Shown in pieces: positions 1 through 9,350 of a stretch of 39,169 nucleotides of DNA. Each line of letters begins with the position of its first letter. Positions within the stretch are counted from its first letter, which is position 1. Origin of the DNA: Acidobacteriota bacterium (GTDB lineage: Bacteria > Acidobacteriota > Terriglobia > Terriglobales > Acidobacteriaceae); the NCBI GenBank assembly GCA_025359885.1, contig JANYDG010000070.1, forward strand, positions 1-39,169, in the 5' to 3' direction. A program made the translations under genes and the position numbers. Under the pieces are notes generated by a model. It did not search any database. It was not told the DNA's origin and saw only the letters and a program-made list of their open reading frames with translations.

Positions 1-183
1 TGGCTGTGCTACTTTCGCGCGTTACAGATGGGGCCGGCATCGCGGGTGGCTCCGCTGGACAAGCTGAGCGTGGTGCTGGTGATGGTGTTTGCGGTGCTGT
101 TTCTCGGTGAGAAGCTGACGCTGTGGGGAATGGTTGGGGGCGGGTTGATTGCTGCCGGGGCGGTGGTGATGGTGCTGGCGTAG
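1..183 (+). CDS. EamA/DMT-family transporter, C-terminal fragment
   Basis: The reading frame is open from base 1 to a TAG at 181-183 and gives the last 60 residues of a protein whose start lies outside the window. It begins WLCYFRALQMGPASRVAPLD and continues with two hydrophobic helices separated by a short FLGEKLT segment. This is the usual last pair of helices of EamA-domain (drug/metabolite transporter superfamily) permeases, where a Y-x-A-L-x-x-G-x-A motif precedes the last two helices and an L-G-E-x segment lies between them. The protein would sit in the inner membrane and export or import a small metabolite. The substrate cannot be told from this fragment. The gene is convergent with the universal stress gene to its right, and a perfect hairpin lies between them. 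Confidence 0.8.
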   Translation, partial: WLCYFRALQMGPASRVAPLDKLSVVLVMVFAVLFLGEKLTLWGMVGGGLIAAGAVVMVLA

Positions 184-261
184 CAAGTTGCGGAGAAGCT
201 CTACTTTTGTGTGGAAATAAGAGAAAAACATTCGTCAGGGCTGACGCCCCCCTTGATTCCG

Positions 262-301
262 CTGTTTTAACGCCGGGGATCATTTCCCGGCGTTAAAACA
301 G
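262..301. terminator. 16-bp perfect inverted repeat between convergent genes
   Basis: Arms 262-277 and 286-301 are perfectly complementary over 16 bp around an 8-base loop (278-285). The hairpin lies between the stop of the EamA fragment and the stop of the convergent stress-protein gene, so it could end transcription from both sides. It does not have the textbook layout. On both strands the T tract comes before the GC-rich core and an A tract follows it, so no U-run trails the hairpin. It may be a Rho-independent-like block, an RNA-stabilising hairpin or a dispersed palindrome. Confidence 0.5.
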
Positions 302-363
302 AGATTTCAATGCCTGGAGGCTGCCTCGATGAACAAATGCATGGAGGCGGCTGGCGTTCGCGG

Positions 364-1242
364 CTAAAAGCTGTGCAGGATCATGACTGGGCATTGCGCC
401 TCAGAAATGACTTCTGGGGCGATGCCGCGCGGCAGGTGGGTGCTGGCAGGTGCCGCTGGATGGGCACCGAGGATGATGAGGTCAGAGCGGCGCTCTCGGG
501 CAAAATCGACGATTGTGGAGCCGAGGCGGTAGCCGATGATCAGGGTTCGAGCGGAATAGACGGGCTTTTCGTGCTCGGGCAGCAGTTCAGCGAGGGCCTG
601 ATCGAACTTGAGGGACCGCTCCTCATCAAGGCTCGACTGGACGTTGTCAATGACGTGGAAGAGGGTGAAGGTGGCCTGATGCTCTTTTGCGAGCAGGTAG
701 GCGTAGGCGGCTGCGGGTGCGGTATCGGGGTCGAGATTGGTGGCGAAGACGATGTCGCGCGGGTGCCAGGGCCTTTCTTCAACGGGCGGCGCGTTGGGCC
801 CGACGACGAGGATGGGACAATCCGCCTTGCGATAGACCGTTTCGGCGTCGGAGCCGAAGAGGATGCGTGCGATGCCGGAACGTCCGTGGGAGCCGAGGAC
901 GATCAGGTCGGATTGCTGCTGGATTGCAGTGGCCTGGATTTCTTCGTGGAGAACTCCGGTGAGAGAGGCTGTTTCAGCGCGGAAGCCGAGGCTGCGGAGT
1001 TCTGCGCCTTTGCTTTCGAGTTGCTCCTCATCTTTTTTGGTGGCGGTGAACTCATCGAACCAGACGACCTCAGGTGGCGCGATCGGATTGACTGGCTCAC
1101 TGACGTGGGCGAGTACGATGCTGGCGTCGTGAAGGCGAGCAATACTGCGGCCATAATCAATGGCGCGTTGGGAGACATCGGTGAAATCGATGGGAACAAG
1201 AATGCGTTTGAATTGAGTTTTTGCAGGCATGCAGACTAGCAT
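364..1242 (-). CDS. Tandem universal stress protein (UspA family)
   Basis: A 292-residue cytoplasmic protein made of two UspA folds in tandem (about residues 10-148 and 160-292). The first domain carries the ATP-binding signature G-x2-G-x9-G-S at G117, G120, G130 and S131. In the second domain the matching stretch reads GAHPAAP, so the middle glycine is a proline and the signature is broken; only the first half is likely to bind nucleotide. UspA proteins help cells survive starvation and other stresses, usually by nucleotide-dependent binding to unknown partners. I chose the ATG at 1242 because a perfect AAGGAGG lies 5 bases upstream; an earlier in-frame TTG at 1275 has no such site. The gene stands alone, convergent with the transporter fragment. 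Confidence 0.9.
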   Translation of the reverse strand: MLVCMPAKTQFKRILVPIDFTDVSQRAIDYGRSIARLHDASIVLAHVSEPVNPIAPPEVVWFDEFTATKKDEEQLESKGAELRSLGFRAETASLTGVLHEEIQATAIQQQSDLIVLGSHGRSGIARILFGSDAETVYRKADCPILVVGPNAPPVEERPWHPRDIVFATNLDPDTAPAAAYAYLLAKEHQATFTLFHVIDNVQSSLDEERSLKFDQALAELLPEHEKPVYSARTLIIGYRLGSTIVDFARERRSDLIILGAHPAAPASTHLPRGIAPEVISEAQCPVMILHSF

Positions 1243-1247
1243 TTCAA

Positions 1248-1254
1248 CCTCCTT
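1248..1254 (-). promoter_or_regulatory. Ribosome binding site AAGGAGG deciding the uspA start
   Basis: A perfect AAGGAGG on the minus strand ends 5 bases before the ATG at 1242. It fixes the start of the tandem stress protein at this ATG, not at the upstream TTG or the ATG four codons further in. Confidence 0.7.
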
Positions 1255-1439
1255 CACAGCAGGTGCGGAAATCAATCACGCCCGGATGCTGTATCTGCTC
1301 AGAAGATGAGTGCTTGAAGAACAAACCCTAAACCAGCTGGGCAGAAAATCTCTGACTTGAAGGTACGCCCGTGGAGAGAATCGGGCAGTGACCGGAGTCA
1401 CAGCAGATGGGGGATTGGGTGGGTGATTGGCTTTTGGTG

Positions 1440-1532
1440 AAGCGCCGAAGCACGGTCTGGAAAACCAGACCTGGGGCGCTTCAGTTGTAACTGCAAAGCA
1501 CGAACCCAGGTCTGAGAATCCAGACCTGGGTT
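1440..1532. repeat. Cluster of three CAGACCTGG-type repeats forming two hairpins
   Basis: The 315-base gap between the uspA start and the ftsH stop holds no gene but does hold a compact palindromic cluster. Hairpin one has arms 1454-1460 and 1465-1471 (7 bp, AAAA loop) inside outer arms 1440-1446 and 1475-1481. Hairpin two has perfect 12-bp arms 1503-1514 and 1521-1532 with a 6-base loop. Both use the same CCAGACCTGGG-like sequence, seen twice directly and once inverted, so alternative pairing is possible. It lies just past the ftsH stop and could act as its terminator or protect the 3' end, but no U-run follows. It resembles a dispersed intergenic (REP-like) element. Confidence 0.55.
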
Positions 1533-1557
1533 ACCCATATTTGTTATCAGGAGGGGG

Positions 1558-3489
<1,932 letters not shown>

Positions 3490-3494
3490 CAGGA

Positions 3495-3500
3495 CTCCTT
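3495..3500 (-). promoter_or_regulatory. Ribosome binding site AAGGAG selecting a GTG start for ftsH
   Basis: AAGGAG on the minus strand is 5 bases before the GTG at 3489. It supports this non-ATG start over an in-frame TTG at 3519 that has no comparable site. Confidence 0.6.
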
Positions 3501-3762
3501 TTTGGGGGCTCCAGAGCAATAACAGGGAAGCTCTTGAGCCGCTTGCTAACCTTTAGACGCCGGGTAGTGATGAAAAGAATCAGGAAGGTTGCGAAGAGTT
3601 ACCGTCCTGTAAACGTGCCGAAGATCTGTAGAGTCAGCAATCCTATGATTGTACTCCCACGGAGGCAAATCTGGCATCGTGGGTGGGGACAAAGCTGGGG
3701 GATTGCGCAATTCGAACGGGGGAGATTGGCGGGGACTCTGAGAAGTTCGGGGAGGATGCTGG

Positions 3763-5112
3763 TCAGACTTTTGCTGCGGTGATTTGCACGTCAGGATGGA
3801 GCTGGAGCTCTGTGCCCTGCATCCAGAGGATGTGGCCCTGCCACTCGATGACGGGCCATTGGGTGCGGGCTGAGCCGGTGACTTTGAGGCGGTCGAGGAC
3901 TTCTTTGAGCTTGCGGGGGCCGCTGGAGTAGCGGAGGGTGACGCGGTCGCCGGGTCGCCAGTTGCGGATGAGGGCGGGGGGCAGGAGAGTGGCGGACTGG
4001 GTGTGGAATCGCCAGCCGAAGGCCGAGGCTTGGCCGGGGATGGGAAGTTCAACCTGCTCGGTGGGGGCGGGCTTGGCCTGGGTTTGACTGAGGCGGAGTT
4101 CGCGAGGGGTGCGTTCTGCGGTGATGGGTCCGGGGAGAGCCAGTTGCTGACTAGAGCGGCCGTGCGAGGCGAGTTGATGGAGGGAGTCGGTCGCTTCAAA
4201 GCTGAGGGATGCGCCGAGGGCTGCGGCAGCGTGGCGAAGGAGGCGGCGCTGGAGGGCGGGCGGCTGAGCGGCGAGGCGGGTTACGTCAATGGCGATGGCG
4301 GTGTCAGAAGGATTGGTGGAACTGGCTCGACCTCCACCACGAACTGGGCGGCCGGTGAGCAAGAGCTGGGGGGCGAGGCGATTGATTTCAGATTGCCAGT
4401 AGTCTTCTTCGTCGCGAGCGAGCTGGGCCATGTTGGCGAGATGCTGGCGGATTTTGGGATTCCATTGTTCGAGGCTGGGCAGGAGCTGGTGGCGGATGCG
4501 GTTGCGGGTGTAGGCGGGGTCCTGGTTTGAGGCGTCTTCGCGCCAGGGCTGATTGAGTTGGAGGAGGTATTGCTCGATCTGGGGTCGGGTGGTGGCGAGG
4601 AGCGGGCGAAGGATGTTGCCCTCAGGGAAATGGACGACGGGGTGGATGGCGGAGAGACCTTCGGTCCATGCGCCGCGGAGGAATTTGGCGAGGACGGTTT
4701 CGGCCTGGTCGTCGAGGGTGTGGGCGGTGGCTACGGCGTCGAAATGGCCCTGGCCCATGAGTTGACGGAACCATTGGTAGCGAAGGCGGCGAGCGGCCTC
4801 TTCGATGGACTCGCCTGGCTTGCCGGATTCGTGGTGCGGGGCTGCTTCGGCGGCGGTGTCAACCTTGTGGGTGTGGAAGGGGAGGTGGAGGGATTGGGCG
4901 AGGTCGGCGACGAATTGCTGGTCAGCGTCAGCCGCCTGGGCGCGGAGGCCGTGATGGAGGTGGGCGAGGTGGAGGACGAGACCTAATTCAGAGGCGCGGG
5001 CGGTGAAGGTACGGGTGAGGGCGACGGAGTCGGCTCCGCCGGAGATGCCGATGGCGAGGCGGAGGCCGGGTTTGATGAGGGTGGTGTCAAGCGGGAGCGT
5101 GGGAACAGTCAC
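3763..5112 (-). CDS. tilS: tRNA(Ile)-lysidine synthase TilS
   Basis: A 449-residue cytoplasmic enzyme that attaches lysine to C34 of the CAU-anticodon isoleucine tRNA in an ATP-dependent reaction. This changes both the anticodon and the charging specificity from Met to Ile. The PP-loop ATP-pyrophosphatase motif SGGADS is at residues 24-29. Further marks are the HLHHGLR segment, a R-R-L-R-Y segment before the VATAHTLDDQAETV motif, and a C-terminal TilS domain with a WRPGDRVTLR motif. The start is a GTG at 5112 with only weak Shine-Dalgarno complementarity, but it places the PP-loop at the normal distance. It precedes ftsH on the same strand and is divergent from ispD. Confidence 0.95.
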   Translation of the reverse strand: MTVPTLPLDTTLIKPGLRLAIGISGGADSVALTRTFTARASELGLVLHLAHLHHGLRAQAADADQQFVADLAQSLHLPFHTHKVDTAAEAAPHHESGKPGESIEEAARRLRYQWFRQLMGQGHFDAVATAHTLDDQAETVLAKFLRGAWTEGLSAIHPVVHFPEGNILRPLLATTRPQIEQYLLQLNQPWREDASNQDPAYTRNRIRHQLLPSLEQWNPKIRQHLANMAQLARDEEDYWQSEINRLAPQLLLTGRPVRGGGRASSTNPSDTAIAIDVTRLAAQPPALQRRLLRHAAAALGASLSFEATDSLHQLASHGRSSQQLALPGPITAERTPRELRLSQTQAKPAPTEQVELPIPGQASAFGWRFHTQSATLLPPALIRNWRPGDRVTLRYSSGPRKLKEVLDRLKVTGSARTQWPVIEWQGHILWMQGTELQLHPDVQITAAKV

Positions 5113-5182
5113 GGACTGATCTTAAATCGCAATGCAATCGCGATGCCGGGATGACTCAGTCGTGCGGTCGGGGGAATCGTTG

Positions 5183-5188
5183 TATACT
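5183..5188 (+). promoter_or_regulatory. Candidate -10 box (TATACT) of ispD
   Basis: TATACT lies 9 bases before the ispD ATG at 5198, so a transcript starting at the normal distance would begin only about 0-3 bases before the start codon. No convincing -35 box or Shine-Dalgarno sequence is seen. This would fit a leaderless or near-leaderless mRNA, but it rests on one hexamer. Confidence 0.3.
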
Positions 5189-5197
5189 CGGCTGGTT

Positions 5198-5908
5198 ATG
5201 CAGGTATTTGTGATTCTTCCGGCCGCTGGGGTGGGTACGCGCATGGCTGCGTCCCAACCGAAACAATTTTTGGAACTGAACGGATTGCCGATTCTGATTC
5301 ACTCGCTGCGGGCGTTTGCGGCGGTGCCCCGGGTGACTGCTATCTATGTGGCGGTGCGCCGCAACGAGATGGAACGGGTGGAGGCACAGGTTGCGGAGCA
5401 TGCCACCGAATTTGGTTTTGCGGGGAAAGTGCATGTGGTTGAGGGTGGCGAGAACCGGCAGGAATCGGTGGCCAATGCACTTGAGGCGCTGCCGAGCGAG
5501 GACGATGACGTAGTGCTGGTGCATGACGCGGTGAGGCCACTGATTGATGCGGCGACGATTGAGCGCACGATTGACGCGGTGGTGGACAATGGCGCGGCGA
5601 TTGTGGGGCTGCCGGCGATTGATACGGTGAAGCAGGTGGAGCGAACGGCGCACGGAGCGCTGGTGACTTCGACGATACCGCGGGAGTATGTGGTGCTGGC
5701 GCAGACGCCGCAGGGGTTTCGCTGTGGGCTGCTGATGAGCGCGTTTGCGGAAGCGAAGGCGGATGGATTTCTGGGGACCGATGAAGCGAGTGTTGTGGAG
5801 CGGGCTGGATATCCGGTGGCGGTGGTGCCCGGATCACAGGTTAATCTGAAGATTACACATCCGGGAGACCTGGCGCTGGCGGAGTTTTACTTGAGACAGC
5901 GGGGCTAG
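5198..5908 (+). CDS. ispD: 2-C-methyl-D-erythritol 4-phosphate cytidylyltransferase IspD
   Basis: A 236-residue cytoplasmic enzyme of the MEP isoprenoid pathway that transfers CMP from CTP to methylerythritol phosphate. The nucleotide-binding start LPAAGVGTRM (7-16) with K22 in PKQF, the GGENRQESV loop (83-91), HDAVRP (109-114) and the TIPREYVVLAQTPQGFR stretch near 159-175 are all present. The family is normally about 230 residues, matching the ATG at 5198; an upstream in-frame start would add a non-conserved 22-residue leader. It is divergent from tilS and is followed 84 bases downstream by ispF, so the two are probably co-transcribed. Confidence 0.95.
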   Translation: MQVFVILPAAGVGTRMAASQPKQFLELNGLPILIHSLRAFAAVPRVTAIYVAVRRNEMERVEAQVAEHATEFGFAGKVHVVEGGENRQESVANALEALPSEDDDVVLVHDAVRPLIDAATIERTIDAVVDNGAAIVGLPAIDTVKQVERTAHGALVTSTIPREYVVLAQTPQGFRCGLLMSAFAEAKADGFLGTDEASVVERAGYPVAVVPGSQVNLKITHPGDLALAEFYLRQRG

Positions 5909-5919
5909 CTTGATCGCGA

Positions 5920-5943
5920 GTCAGCAAGTCAGCAGGTCAGCAA
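5920..5943 (+). repeat. Three tandem 8-bp repeats (GTCAGCAA type)
   Basis: Three adjacent units, GTCAGCAA, GTCAGCAG and GTCAGCAA, lie in the 84-base gap between ispD and ispF. The copy number of such short arrays can vary by slippage. No binding protein can be assigned from the sequence. Confidence 0.75.
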
Positions 5944-5992
5944 GTTATCGAATTTGCGCACATAGTCAAGGATCAAGGATAGGTTCGAACAT

Positions 5993-6610
5993 ATGGATAC
6001 ACGGATTGGGTTTGGTTGGGATTCTCATGCATTCAAGGCTGGTGTGCCGCTGGTGATTGGCGGGATGCGGCTGGAGCACCATTCGGGTTTGGCCGGACAT
6101 TCTGATGGCGACGTGTTGTTGCATGCGATTACGGATGCGTTGCTGGGTGCAGTAGCGGCTGGGGATATCGGGACATTTTTTCCGCCAAACGACCCGCGGT
6201 GGAAGGATGCGGATTCTTCGATTTTTTTGAACCTGGCGTTGGAAGAGATTCAACATGCCGGGTATGGGATTGTGAATATCGATACGACGCTGGTGCTGGC
6301 TGCGCCGAAGATTTCTCCGATTGCGGGGGAGATGCGGGTGCGGGTGGCAGATTTGCTGGGCGTGGATCTGGACCAGGTGAGCATCAAGGCGAAGACTCCT
6401 GAGGGCCTGGGGCTGGACCATGTGGCGCAGGCGCACGCGGTGGTGCTGCTGGAGCGGGTACGCGATCCTGAGGATTTGAAGAGCATGTCGGCGGTGGTGC
6501 AGAGCCAGCGTGAGCTTGAAGATATTGTCGAGGACCTGCTGACGCAGGTGCATGGGGTGCCGAAGCGACGGGAGATTGTGCCGGCGTTTGATACGGAAGA
6601 TATCACGTAG
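5993..6610 (+). CDS. ispF: 2-C-methyl-D-erythritol 2,4-cyclodiphosphate synthase IspF
   Basis: A 205-residue enzyme that cyclises CDP-methylerythritol 2-phosphate to methylerythritol cyclodiphosphate with release of CMP; family members work as trimers. The metal ligands D10, H12 (in GWDSH) and H44 (in SDGDVLLH), the DIGTFFPP segment (58-65) and the KTPEGLG segment (134-140) that stands where the usual T-T-E-x-L-G loop lies are visible. The usual family length is about 160 residues; here some 45 extra residues (about 160-205), charged and probably helical, follow the catalytic core. An AAGGATAGG stretch 9 bases upstream supports the ATG. It is the partner of ispD in an ispDF pair, here as two separate genes, not a fusion. 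Confidence 0.95.
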   Translation: MDTRIGFGWDSHAFKAGVPLVIGGMRLEHHSGLAGHSDGDVLLHAITDALLGAVAAGDIGTFFPPNDPRWKDADSSIFLNLALEEIQHAGYGIVNIDTTLVLAAPKISPIAGEMRVRVADLLGVDLDQVSIKAKTPEGLGLDHVAQAHAVVLLERVRDPEDLKSMSAVVQSQRELEDIVEDLLTQVHGVPKRREIVPAFDTEDIT

Positions 6611-6682
6611 GGAATCGGAAATAGGGACGAGGGACGAGCCGGGGCGGTTGCTCCGGCTCTTCTTTCATTGGAGGAGTGGGCG

Positions 6683-8521
6683 ATGAATCGAATGGTTGGT
6701 TTGGGGATTTGTGTTTCAGGGATGGTCTGCGGCTTGCCTGCGCTGCTGGCCCAGACGGGCGGGGACTGGCGAACGCCTGCCGAGGTTGCGGACTACCGGA
6801 CGACGCCTGACTACGCGGAGACAATGGCGTATCTGGACAGGGTCGTGGCAGAGTCGGCCGGGCAGGTGAAGGTGGAGGAGTTTGGCCGGACAGGTGAGGG
6901 GAGGCCGTTGAGGGTGGTGATTGCGTCGAAGGACGGAGTTTTCGATCCGGCGAAGATCCATGCTTCTGGCCGGGTCATTCTGCTGGTGCAGAATTCCATT
7001 CATGCCGGAGAGATGGATGGGAAGGACGCCTGTCTTGCGTTGCTGCGGGATATTGTCATTACCAAGTCGCGTGCCGCGCTTTTGGATCATGCTGTCTTGG
7101 TGTTTATACCGGTGTATAACATCGACGGTCACGAGCGCCGGTCACCCTATAACCGAATCAACCAAAACGGGCCGGAAGTGATTGGCTGGCGCGGCAATGG
7201 AACCAATCTCAATCTCAATCGGGACTACATGAAGGCGGATGCTCCGGAGGCGCGGGCATTGCTCAAGTTACTCCATCGGTGGATGCCTGATTTCTTTGTC
7301 GATGACCATGTCACGGACGGAGCGGACTATCAGTACGACGTGACATTTGCGATTGATGCAGGGCCGGATGTGGCACCGGGGACGGCACAGTGGATTCGAG
7401 AGAGTGTGACGCCGGAGTTAGAGCGGCAGGTGGACGCGGCGGGACATGTGGCCTCGCCAAGCACGATCAATCTGCGGGATGATACGGACCCGGCGCAGGG
7501 ATTGGCGTTCAGCGATAATCCGCCGCGGTTTTCGACAGGACAGATGATTTTGGAAAACCGGCCGGGGATGCTGGTTGAGTTACATATGCTGAAGGAGTAC
7601 AAGAGCAGGGTTACGGGCAATTATGAGCTGCTGCGGGCGCTGTTGGAAGTCATGAACAGGGATGCGGCGAAGTTGATTGCGCTGAATGCGCGGGCGGATG
7701 CGGAGGCGGCGCAGTTGGGGGCGCATCCGCTGGGGAACGGGAAGTTTCCGCTGCGGCTGGAGTGGAATGGAGAGACGACGCCCTTTCTGTTTCGCGGGTA
7801 CAAGTACACGCGGGAGCTGAGCGCGGTTTCGGGATCGATGTGGGTGAAGTATTCGCATGAGCCGTGGAACAGGACGCTGCCGATGGCTACGGGCGTGAAG
7901 GTAGCGCTGTCTACGACACCGCCTGCCGGGTATGTGATTCCGCAGGCGTGGACGCGCGTGATTGATGTGCTGGCTGCGCATGATGTGCGGATGGAGAGGC
8001 TTACGGGGGATTGGACGCGGACGGTTGAGCGGTACCGCTGCTCTGGGATGGAGTGGCAGGGGCCTCCGTTTGAGGGGCGGCACCCGATGTTTGCAGGCGA
8101 AGGTGCGGGGGCGGAGCCGGGGAAGTTTGGGCAGTGTTCGCTGACGACCGAACAGGTGACGTACCTGGCGGGGTCGGTGGTGGTGGCGCTGAATCAGCGG
8201 CTTTCGAAGGTGGCGATTCACTGGCTGGAGCCAGAGGCACCGGATTCGGCGATGCGATGGGGCTTTTTTGACTCAATCTTTGAGCAGAAGGAGTATGGCG
8301 AAGGCTACGTGATGGAGCGGGTGGCGAGGGAGATGATGGAAAAAGACCCGGCGCTCAAGGCGGAGTTTGAGCGGAGGGTGATGTCGGACGCGCGGTTTGC
8401 GGCCAGCCCGGAGGCTCGGCTGGCGTTCTTCTACGAGCGATCGCCTTATTTTCAGGAGAACCGCGTGGGGGTGTATCCGGTGGGGAGGCTGCTTTCGCTG
8501 GACGGGGTCCCGATGAAATAG
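6683..8521 (+). CDS. Exported M14-family zinc carboxypeptidase
   Basis: A 612-residue protein with an N-terminal signal peptide (cleavage probably near LLA-QT, residue 23-24), so it acts in the periplasm or outside the cell. The zinc site is H107 and E110 (in NSIHAGEM), with H209 in FFVDDHVTDG as likely third ligand; R180 in LNLNRDY matches the substrate-carboxylate arginine region of M14 peptidases. A MLVELHML segment follows at the place where the catalytic glutamate is expected. About 230 further residues of unassigned sequence form the C-terminal part. The start is ATG 6683 with GGAGGAG just upstream. It should trim C-terminal residues from peptides; the exact substrate is unknown. It is co-directional with ispF, 72 bases downstream. 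Confidence 0.87.
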   Translation: MNRMVGLGICVSGMVCGLPALLAQTGGDWRTPAEVADYRTTPDYAETMAYLDRVVAESAGQVKVEEFGRTGEGRPLRVVIASKDGVFDPAKIHASGRVILLVQNSIHAGEMDGKDACLALLRDIVITKSRAALLDHAVLVFIPVYNIDGHERRSPYNRINQNGPEVIGWRGNGTNLNLNRDYMKADAPEARALLKLLHRWMPDFFVDDHVTDGADYQYDVTFAIDAGPDVAPGTAQWIRESVTPELERQVDAAGHVASPSTINLRDDTDPAQGLAFSDNPPRFSTGQMILENRPGMLVELHMLKEYKSRVTGNYELLRALLEVMNRDAAKLIALNARADAEAAQLGAHPLGNGKFPLRLEWNGETTPFLFRGYKYTRELSAVSGSMWVKYSHEPWNRTLPMATGVKVALSTTPPAGYVIPQAWTRVIDVLAAHDVRMERLTGDWTRTVERYRCSGMEWQGPPFEGRHPMFAGEGAGAEPGKFGQCSLTTEQVTYLAGSVVVALNQRLSKVAIHWLEPEAPDSAMRWGFFDSIFEQKEYGEGYVMERVAREMMEKDPALKAEFERRVMSDARFAASPEARLAFFYERSPYFQENRVGVYPVGRLLSLDGVPMK

Positions 8522-8604
8522 CGGGGGAGTTTGCAACAGTTGCGGAGTGTGGGGGGACCGTCGTACCTTTGCACTGATGAAATTCTTCTCCTGGGAGTGC
8601 AGCT

Positions 8605-8880
8605 ATGCACAGTGCTGATCCGGCATTGAACGCAGTGATGGGTGTGCTGGCGATGATGCCGATATTGATTGCTTTTGTGGTGGCGATCATTTTGATTCCG
8701 GCATGGTTTATCTGCAAGAAGGCGGGTTTTTCGCCGTGGCTTTCGCTGCTGATCGTGGTGCCGTTTGGGGGGCTGGTGCTGTTGTATGTGCTGGCATTTT
8801 CGGATTGGCGGGTGGTGCCTGCGCCGCGAACTCAGGTTGCGTCGGGAGCTGGGCAGCCGGGCAGGTCACAGCAGCCGTAG
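8605..8880 (+). CDS. Small two-helix membrane protein, unknown function
   Basis: A 91-residue protein with two strong hydrophobic segments (about 15-35 and 45-64), separated by FICKKAGFSPWLS, and a polar Pro/Gln/Arg-rich C-terminal tail. A GGGAG ribosome site at 8593-8597 lies 7 bases before the ATG and supports it as a real gene. The hairpin of two helices with a short K-K-A-G-F-x-P-W turn resembles many small uncharacterised inner-membrane proteins. I do not recognise a family well enough to name a function. It follows the M14 peptidase gene by about 80 bases on the same strand. Confidence 0.65.
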   Translation: MHSADPALNAVMGVLAMMPILIAFVVAIILIPAWFICKKAGFSPWLSLLIVVPFGGLVLLYVLAFSDWRVVPAPRTQVASGAGQPGRSQQP

Positions 8881-8966
8881 CAGCCGGGCGCGTGGGATGG
8901 GGAGACCGGAGGAATGGGCAGGCTCAAGCTGGAAGCTGACGTCGTCGCAGGCGCTTCCTCCGAAGC

Positions 8967-9350
8967 TTACAGCAACAGAATGGGCGCTCCGTATTGCGCT
9001 AGCTGCCGGTCTCCCGTGACGAGAATCAGGTTTTCTTCGAGCGCCTGCGCTACGATCATCCTGTCAAAGGGATCTCCATGGAAAGAGGGCAACGTCGCAG
9101 CTCGATCTCCATGGCGAATGGCTACGGGTAATTCCTCAAGCCGGAAGCGGGATAGCATGGACCCGACCGATGCCTGGAGAGTCAGTTTCCCTGCCGCCTG
9201 TTTCAGGCTCAGTTCCCAGGCTGTTGCGGCACTGAGAAAGCGATGATCAGCGTAGCGCAGCTTTTCGCGAATCGGAAATGTGAGTCTGGGGTTCCCGGAA
9301 TCCAGCCAGATCAGGACGTGGGAGTCCAAGAGAAAACGGTCGCCTGTCAC
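8967..9350 (-). CDS. vapC: PIN-domain toxin, VapC type
   Basis: A 127-residue PIN-domain ribonuclease, the toxin of a type II toxin-antitoxin pair. Such proteins cut RNA (often tRNA or rRNA) using Mg2+ held by clustered acidic residues. Candidates are D9 (LLDSHVLIWL), E46 (TAWELSLK), D96 (DPFDRMIVAQA) and D114 (VTGDRQL), all in the canonical order. It starts with GTG at 9350, and this codon overlaps the TGA stop of the antitoxin gene by 4 bases (GTGA), which points to translational coupling. The DSHVLIW start with the LSAATAWELSLK segment is typical of the PIN subgroup paired with Phd/YefM-type antitoxins. Confidence 0.9.
   Translation of the reverse strand: MTGDRFLLDSHVLIWLDSGNPRLTFPIREKLRYADHRFLSAATAWELSLKQAAGKLTLQASVGSMLSRFRLEELPVAIRHGDRAATLPSFHGDPFDRMIVAQALEENLILVTGDRQLAQYGAPILLL

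Noticed and set aside
310-1239. Long 309-codon plus-strand open frame antisense to the stress-protein gene
   Set aside because: It is opposite a clear UspA gene, is rich in Gly/Asp/Glu as expected from GC-biased shadow frames, and has no family-like motif.
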